This document shows positions 6,650 through 10,393 of a stretch of 10,393 nucleotides of DNA, in pieces. The stretch is taken from contig CALEGL010000191.1 of NCBI GenBank assembly GCA_937876495.1, positions 1-10,393 on the forward strand, read 5' to 3'. Made by a program: the position numbers and the translations under genes. The stretch's first letter is position 1; every line of letters begins with the position of its first letter. The notes beneath the pieces are model-generated. The model was given only the letters and a program-made list of their open reading frames with translations. It did not search any database and was not told the origin of the DNA. Source of the stretch: an uncultured Bifidobacterium sp. (GTDB lineage Bacteria > Actinomycetota > Actinomycetes > Actinomycetales > Bifidobacteriaceae).

Positions 6650-7579
6650 TCAGCCCTTGACGGATCCGGACATGGATTCCTGATAGAAGCGCTGCATGAG
6701 GATGAACAGGATGGCGATCGGGATGGAGACGCACACGGCGCCCGCGGCGAACCGCGCATACCAGTCGTTGATGTACTCCTTCTGCAGCATCTGCCACAGG
6801 CCCAGAGCGACCGTGAAGTTGTCCTGGGTCCGAGCGATGGTCTTGACCATGACGAAGTCGAGCCACGGGGTCAGGAAGCCGACGATGGCCTGATAGACGA
6901 TCATCGGCCGGCAGATCGGGATGGTGACCTTGGTGAACACCTGCCATGTCGTGCAGCCGTCGAGATAGGCCGCCTCATCAAGGGACATGGGGATGGTGTC
7001 CATGTAGCCCTTCATGACGTAGAAGCCTGCGCCCGAGCCGGCCGAGTAGACGATGATGAGGGCGAGGATGACCCAGCTCCCCGAGGTAAGTCCGAAGGCC
7101 TTGAGGATGAAGTAGATCGCGATGACGGCCATGATTCCGGGGAACATGCCCAGCACCAGAGCGGTGTTCATGAACGCCTTGCGCCCGCGGAAGCGCAGAC
7201 GGGACATGCAGAACGCCACCGACAGCACGAAGAACAGCTGGATGAGGCAGACGAAGACGGCGATGATGAGGGTGTTCGCGAACATCCTCGGGAAGTCGAG
7301 AACGTCGCGCTCGGCGAACAGCTGGACGTAGTTGTCCACCGTGTACTTCGTGGGGAAGAAGGTCGTCTGGCTTGCCGAGGTGTTCTGGTTGAAGCTTTCG
7401 AGGAGCACCCAGGCGATGGGCAGCAGCCAGATCACCGCCATGACCGCCAGGAAAAGATGGGCGACGATGTCGCCGAGGATGCGACGCTTGCGTTGATCGT
7501 GCCAGAAACCGTTGCCCTGGGGCTTCGTGGCCGTTGTGGTGGTTCCTGCCGTCTCATTGCTCAACGTTTCATTACTCAC
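6650..7579 (-). CDS. malG: MalG-like sugar ABC transporter permease
   Basis: A 309-residue inner-membrane permease subunit that with MalF forms the channel for maltose or maltodextrin-type sugars. Hydrophobic segments lie at about 38-60, 101-124, 137-160, 168-188, 223-243 and 277-297, the six expected for MalG. The EAA loop that docks the ATPase is DEAAYLDGCTTWQVFTKVTI (201-220). The start is GTG at 7579, not ATG: its GTGA overlaps the malF stop, and GAGGAGGG (7586-7593) stands six bases before it. The N-terminal 1-30 is Thr/Asn-rich and cytoplasmic. The C-terminus SMSGSVKG is typical of MalG-type permeases. The symbol is by family; the exact sugar is inferred from the pullulanase next door. 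Confidence 0.92.
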   Translation of the reverse strand: MSNETLSNETAGTTTTATKPQGNGFWHDQRKRRILGDIVAHLFLAVMAVIWLLPIAWVLLESFNQNTSASQTTFFPTKYTVDNYVQLFAERDVLDFPRMFANTLIIAVFVCLIQLFFVLSVAFCMSRLRFRGRKAFMNTALVLGMFPGIMAVIAIYFILKAFGLTSGSWVILALIIVYSAGSGAGFYVMKGYMDTIPMSLDEAAYLDGCTTWQVFTKVTIPICRPMIVYQAIVGFLTPWLDFVMVKTIARTQDNFTVALGLWQMLQKEYINDWYARFAAGAVCVSIPIAILFILMQRFYQESMSGSVKG

Positions 7580-8982
7580 CGGAATCCCTCCTCATTCTTG
7601 TAGGAACCGGAGTTTCGGTACGTGATCAGCGAGATCACGGCCAGGACGATGAAGGTCATGATGCCGATGACCGCACCCAGGTTGTAGTTCGACTTGTCCA
7701 CCGTGAGCTTGTAGAGCCAGGTGATGAGCAGGTCGGTCTTGCCTGCGGTGGCGCCGACGGGTGTCGGATCGCCTCCGGAGAGCAGGTAGATCACGTTGAA
7801 GTTGTTGACGTTCGCGGTGAAGGTGGTGATCAGGTACGGAGTCATCACGAAGATGATGTAGGGCATCGTCACGTTGGTGAAGCGCTGCCACCAGTTGGCG
7901 CCGTCCAGCTCGGCCGCCTCGTACAGGTCCGCCGGAACGTTCTGCAGGATTCCCGTGATCTGCATGATCGTGTACGGGATGCCCACCCACAGGTTGATGA
8001 CGATGACGGTGACGCGGGCCCATGTGGTGTCCGTGAGCCAGGGGAGCGGCGAGTTGATCCAGCCCCAGTTCTCCAGCAGCGTGTTGATCGCGCCATAGGG
8101 CTGGAGCATGTTGCGCATGACCAGCAGGGACACGAACTGCGGGACGGCAATGGACATCGAGAAGCAGGCGCGCCAGAAGGCCTTTCCATGCGTGGTCTTG
8201 CGGTCGATGATCATCGCCATGAACATGCCGAGGAAGAAGTTGAGGAACGTCGCGAAGAACGCCCACACCAGGGTCCACACCAGGACGGAGAGGAAGAGAC
8301 CGGCGTTGACGTCGCTGCCGCTGCTGCTGAACACCTTGGCGAAGTTCTGCAGCCCGACCCACTTGAAGAGCACGACGTGGTTCTTGTCGTAGCTGGTGAA
8401 GGCCATGGAGATCATGAAGGCCAGAGGCAGGATGGTGAAAACCACGATGCCCAGCGTGGGCAGGAACATGAGCCCGACGTGCGCGCGCTGATCGAAGAGA
8501 GCCCTGACGTCCTGGATGAAGGTGGTGGGTCTCTCGCCGTCCCGCACGGCCACCTGGGCCTTGTAGGAGCTTCGCGCCGCCACGCAGGCGAGAAGCACGA
8601 AGAGGATGATGATGAAGACGGCCATGACGCCGTACAGAAGGATCTGGACGGAGTTGTCGCCGGCCTTGTACACCCAGAAGCCATCGGCGTCCTGCACCTT
8701 GGTCTGGAGCACCGTGCCCAGTGTGCCGATCTTCTTGAGGTACTTCAGGGAGAAACCGAGGAAGTACCACAGGATACCCGCCTCGAGAGCGAGAAGGATG
8801 ATCCCCTTGATGAACTGCCTGCGGACGAGGTTGCCCAGTCCGAAGACGAGGAGCGACAGACGCGTGAACACGTCGCCGTTGCGCAGCGCCTTGCCTGTCG
8901 AATACGGCGAGGGATCCAGACCGTCGGAAGTCCTTTTGCGCTTCCGGGCCCGGTGCGACGCCGCAGCTGTCGCGGTTGTCAT
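7576..8982 (-). CDS. malF: MalF-like sugar ABC transporter permease
   Basis: A 468-residue membrane permease, partner of MalG. Hydrophobic stretches are at about 41-53, 60-79, 112-134, 170-192, 228-257, 273-290, 322-341, 373-393 and 436-455, giving the extra N-terminal helices typical of MalF compared with shorter permeases. The EAA loop EAAELDGANWWQRFTNVTMP (355-374) is complete, so it can dock an ATPase. A soluble loop of modest size (about 83-110) sits between the early helices; the large P2 loop of enterobacterial MalF is absent. The first 35 residues are basic and hydrophilic. ATG 8982 has GAAAGG (8992-8997) nine bases upstream. It follows malE after a 107-base gap holding a large inverted repeat. 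Confidence 0.92.
   Translation of the reverse strand: MTTATAAASHRARKRKRTSDGLDPSPYSTGKALRNGDVFTRLSLLVFGLGNLVRRQFIKGIILLALEAGILWYFLGFSLKYLKKIGTLGTVLQTKVQDADGFWVYKAGDNSVQILLYGVMAVFIIILFVLLACVAARSSYKAQVAVRDGERPTTFIQDVRALFDQRAHVGLMFLPTLGIVVFTILPLAFMISMAFTSYDKNHVVLFKWVGLQNFAKVFSSSGSDVNAGLFLSVLVWTLVWAFFATFLNFFLGMFMAMIIDRKTTHGKAFWRACFSMSIAVPQFVSLLVMRNMLQPYGAINTLLENWGWINSPLPWLTDTTWARVTVIVINLWVGIPYTIMQITGILQNVPADLYEAAELDGANWWQRFTNVTMPYIIFVMTPYLITTFTANVNNFNVIYLLSGGDPTPVGATAGKTDLLITWLYKLTVDKSNYNLGAVIGIMTFIVLAVISLITYRNSGSYKNEEGFR
7586..7593 (-). promoter_or_regulatory. Ribosome binding site of malG inside the end of malF
   Basis: GAGGAGGG on the minus strand lies within the last codons of malF and six bases before the GTG start of malG. 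Together with the four-base GTGA overlap it points to translational coupling, keeping the two permease halves in equal amounts. Confidence 0.8.
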
Positions 8983-9018
8983 GGCTTACGACCTTTCGAT
9001 GGATGGGTTATCTGACGT

Positions 9019-9073
9019 GGAGAAGGGCGCCGTGTCCGCGCCCTTGGGGCACAGAGGCACGGCGCCCTTCTCC
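9019..9073 (-). terminator. Perfect 16-bp inverted repeat between malE and malF
   Basis: GGAGAAGGGCGCCGTG (9019-9034) and CACGGCGCCCTTCTCC (9058-9073) are exact reverse complements, with a 23-base loop in which GCCC and GGGC can form a small inner stem. It begins 16 bases after the malE stop and ends 36 bases before the malF start. No T run follows on the minus strand, so it is better read as a leaky terminator or a hairpin shielding the malE mRNA 3' end than as a full stop. Confidence 0.75.
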
Positions 9074-9089
9074 GGGCTTGTGGAAGTCA

Positions 9090-10331
9090 CTACTTGTTGT
9101 AGGATGCCTGCCAGGCTGTGGTCTTGGCGGCGGCGTTCGCGGCGGTGATCTCACCGTTCACGATGGCCTTGCCGAAGGTGGCGCACGGATCCCAGAAGTT
9201 CGCCATGTCGGCCAGGGTGGACTGCAGGACCGAGGTGTTGGAGATGGTGTTCATCTGGGCCACGGCGGCCGGGTCGTCGGTGACGAGGGACTTCAGGGAT
9301 GTGTCGGTCGGGACGATCGAGCGCATCGTGAAGTGGGCCTTCTGCGCGTAGGTGGAGCCAAGGAAGGCGGCGAACAGCGCGGCGGCCTTCGGGTTCTTCG
9401 CGTTCGGGTTGTAGGCCGCGGCCTTGGAGCCGGAGAACGCCTTCATCTGATAGGTGTGGCCGTCCTCGGTGGTGAAGCTGGGCAGCTGCGCGGCGGCATA
9501 GTTGTCACCCAGAGCCTTCTTCACGGCGTCGGCGTTCCAGGTGCCGGAGAAGAGCACATCGGCCTTGCCGTTCTGCATGGCCGCGAGACCCGCGCCGTTG
9601 TCGTCGTCCTTCACGAAGTTCGCGTTCTTGACGAGGCTGACGAGGTACTTGGTGACCTCGGTGGCGTTGTCGCCGAGCTTGATGCCCGAGGAATCCTTGG
9701 TGCCGTCCTTGCCGAAGATCGTGGCGCCCGCGCCGACGTAGAAGGCCGGCAGATACCACGAGTTGCTCAGGTTGAAGGAGACCTTGCCCTTCTCGAGCAT
9801 CGTGTTCAGGGACTTGATGTCGCTCTTGGAGAACTTGGACTTGTTGTAGTACATGAACCAGGTGTTGCCGGTGTAGGGCACGCCGTAGAGGTTGCCGTCC
9901 GTGCCGGTGACCGAGGTGACCATGGACGAGTCGTTCTGCGACTTGACCTGCTTGGCGACCGAGGTGCTCAGCTGGCCGATGGCGCCGGCGCCGATGAGGG
10001 TGCCGAGCTGGTCGTTGGAGAACATGTAGACGTCGGCGGCGGCCGAGGCGTCCTGCTTGACGGTGGTGGCGGCGTCGCCTTCGGCGACGACGGAGTTCTT
10101 CCACGTGATCTTGTACTCGGGATGGGCCTTCTGGAAGGCGGCCTCCATCTTGGGCAGCCACGAGCTCGAGTTGGCCTGGTCCTCTGACGGCCCCCATACG
10201 GTGAGTGTCACGGCCGTCTTGGTGGTCGCGGAGCTGCTTGAGCTGCTCGATCCCGATCCGCAGGCGGAAACGCCCAGCAGCAGTGCCAGAGCTGTCCCAG
10301 CCCCCAGAATCTTCTTCATGTTTGTCATCAT
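9090..10331 (-). CDS. malE: MalE-like sugar-binding lipoprotein of an ABC importer
   Basis: A 413-residue extracellular solute-binding protein, family 1. A short Lys-Lys N-terminus and hydrophobic stretch (ILGAGTALALLLG, 8-20) lead to the lipobox VSAC with Cys24, where lipid would anchor it to the membrane; a Ser-rich linker (about 25-32) follows. The mature part begins with TVWGPSEDQ, the usual first strand of this family, and holds GNLYGVPYTGNTWFMYYNK in the hinge region, with several Trp and Tyr suited to stacking on sugar rings. An in-frame TTG at 10343 lies inside the ribosome site and is rejected. ATG 10331 and ATG 10328 are both possible; the second has better spacing (6 bases) to GAGGAGG. 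It is the first gene visible of the operon. Substrate, probably maltose or maltodextrins, is inferred from the neighbours. Confidence 0.91.
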   Translation of the reverse strand: MMTNMKKILGAGTALALLLGVSACGSGSSSSSSSATTKTAVTLTVWGPSEDQANSSSWLPKMEAAFQKAHPEYKITWKNSVVAEGDAATTVKQDASAAADVYMFSNDQLGTLIGAGAIGQLSTSVAKQVKSQNDSSMVTSVTGTDGNLYGVPYTGNTWFMYYNKSKFSKSDIKSLNTMLEKGKVSFNLSNSWYLPAFYVGAGATIFGKDGTKDSSGIKLGDNATEVTKYLVSLVKNANFVKDDDNGAGLAAMQNGKADVLFSGTWNADAVKKALGDNYAAAQLPSFTTEDGHTYQMKAFSGSKAAAYNPNAKNPKAAALFAAFLGSTYAQKAHFTMRSIVPTDTSLKSLVTDDPAAVAQMNTISNTSVLQSTLADMANFWDPCATFGKAIVNGEITAANAAAKTTAWQASYNK

Positions 10332-10334
10332 TGA

Positions 10335-10341
10335 CCTCCTC
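10335..10341 (-). promoter_or_regulatory. Ribosome binding site of malE
   Basis: GAGGAGG on the minus strand lies three bases before ATG 10331 and six before ATG 10328. This rules out the TTG at 10343, which would place the site inside the gene, and slightly favours 10328. Confidence 0.8.
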
Positions 10342-10347
10342 AAACTG

Positions 10348-10370
10348 CGCTTCGCCTCGCCGGTGAAGCG
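10348..10370 (-). repeat. Dyad in the malE leader
   Basis: CGCTTCGCC (10348-10356) and GGTGAAGCG (10362-10370) pair over nine positions with one mismatch and a five-base centre. It lies six bases upstream of the malE ribosome site. It may be an operator for a sugar-responsive repressor, or an RNA hairpin in the leader; the rest of the malE promoter is outside the window. Confidence 0.45.
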
Positions 10371-10393
10371 TCTGTTCTCTCTGTCGGGCGTAA

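Noticed and set aside
6298..6759. N-terminal extension of the pullulanase frame up to 6759
   Set aside because: It would run through the malG 3' end and its terminator, shows no signal peptide or domain, and the ATG at 6297 has a good ribosome site and the expected domain start.
6641..7603. A 320-codon open frame on the plus strand opposite malG
   Set aside because: Same reasoning: antisense to a recognised permease, with a highly charged product that matches nothing I know.
7534..9015. A 493-codon open frame on the plus strand opposite malF
   Set aside because: It is antisense to a clear MalF permease; its product is rich in His, Asp, Glu, Val and Gly, as expected from the complement of GC-rich hydrophobic codons, and shows no domain.
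8976..10187. A 403-codon open frame on the plus strand opposite malE
   Set aside because: It lies antisense to the lipoprotein gene and has a Gly/Val/Leu/Arg-biased product with no motif; a shadow of codon bias.
1..10393. Mobile elements, CRISPR arrays, tRNA or rRNA genes
   Set aside because: I saw no transposase, integrase, regularly spaced repeats, cloverleaf or rRNA-like sequence on either strand.

Overview
The window looks like a chromosomal piece of a high-GC actinobacterium, most probably a Bifidobacterium. This rests on GC-rich codons, Shine-Dalgarno starts, a DUF4235 membrane protein of actinobacterial type, and a maltose-type ABC importer with no ATPase gene beside it next to an intracellular debranching enzyme. 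No marker gene such as rRNA is present, so the genus is an inference.

Left half, 1-4266. Bases 1-454 hold no gene I can recognise. A YdhF-like aldo/keto reductase (455-1393, +) is followed by a small Cys/His-rich basic protein (1443-1733, +). These converge on a leftward pair: an NfsA/Frp-type FMN nitroreductase (1955-2731, -) and, upstream of it, a two-helix DUF4235 protein (2804-3232, -). DUF4235 is divergent from a histidine-phosphatase/phosphoglycerate-mutase-like enzyme (3375-4064, +). These genes look like ordinary accessory metabolism and redox functions, with no visible link between them.

Right half, 4267-10393. This is an alpha-glucan uptake and breakdown cluster, all on the minus strand. 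Read in transcription order it is malE-like solute-binding lipoprotein, malF-like permease, malG-like permease, a strong terminator, then a separately transcribed cytoplasmic type I pullulanase (GH13). MalE catches maltodextrin-type sugars outside the cell, MalF and MalG carry them in, and the pullulanase cuts alpha-1,6 branch points inside. No MalK/MsmK ATPase is encoded here, so one must come from elsewhere. malF and malG overlap by GTGA (translational coupling), while malE is set off by a perfect 16-bp inverted repeat likely to favour malE expression over malFG.

The non-coding interest lies in hairpins: 2755-2786, 4229-4250, 6552-6574, 6589-6624, 9019-9073 and 10348-10370. I found no mobile element, CRISPR array, tRNA or rRNA, and no sign of an undescribed multi-gene system. 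The small Cys/His protein and the intercistronic hairpin are the items most worth a second look.
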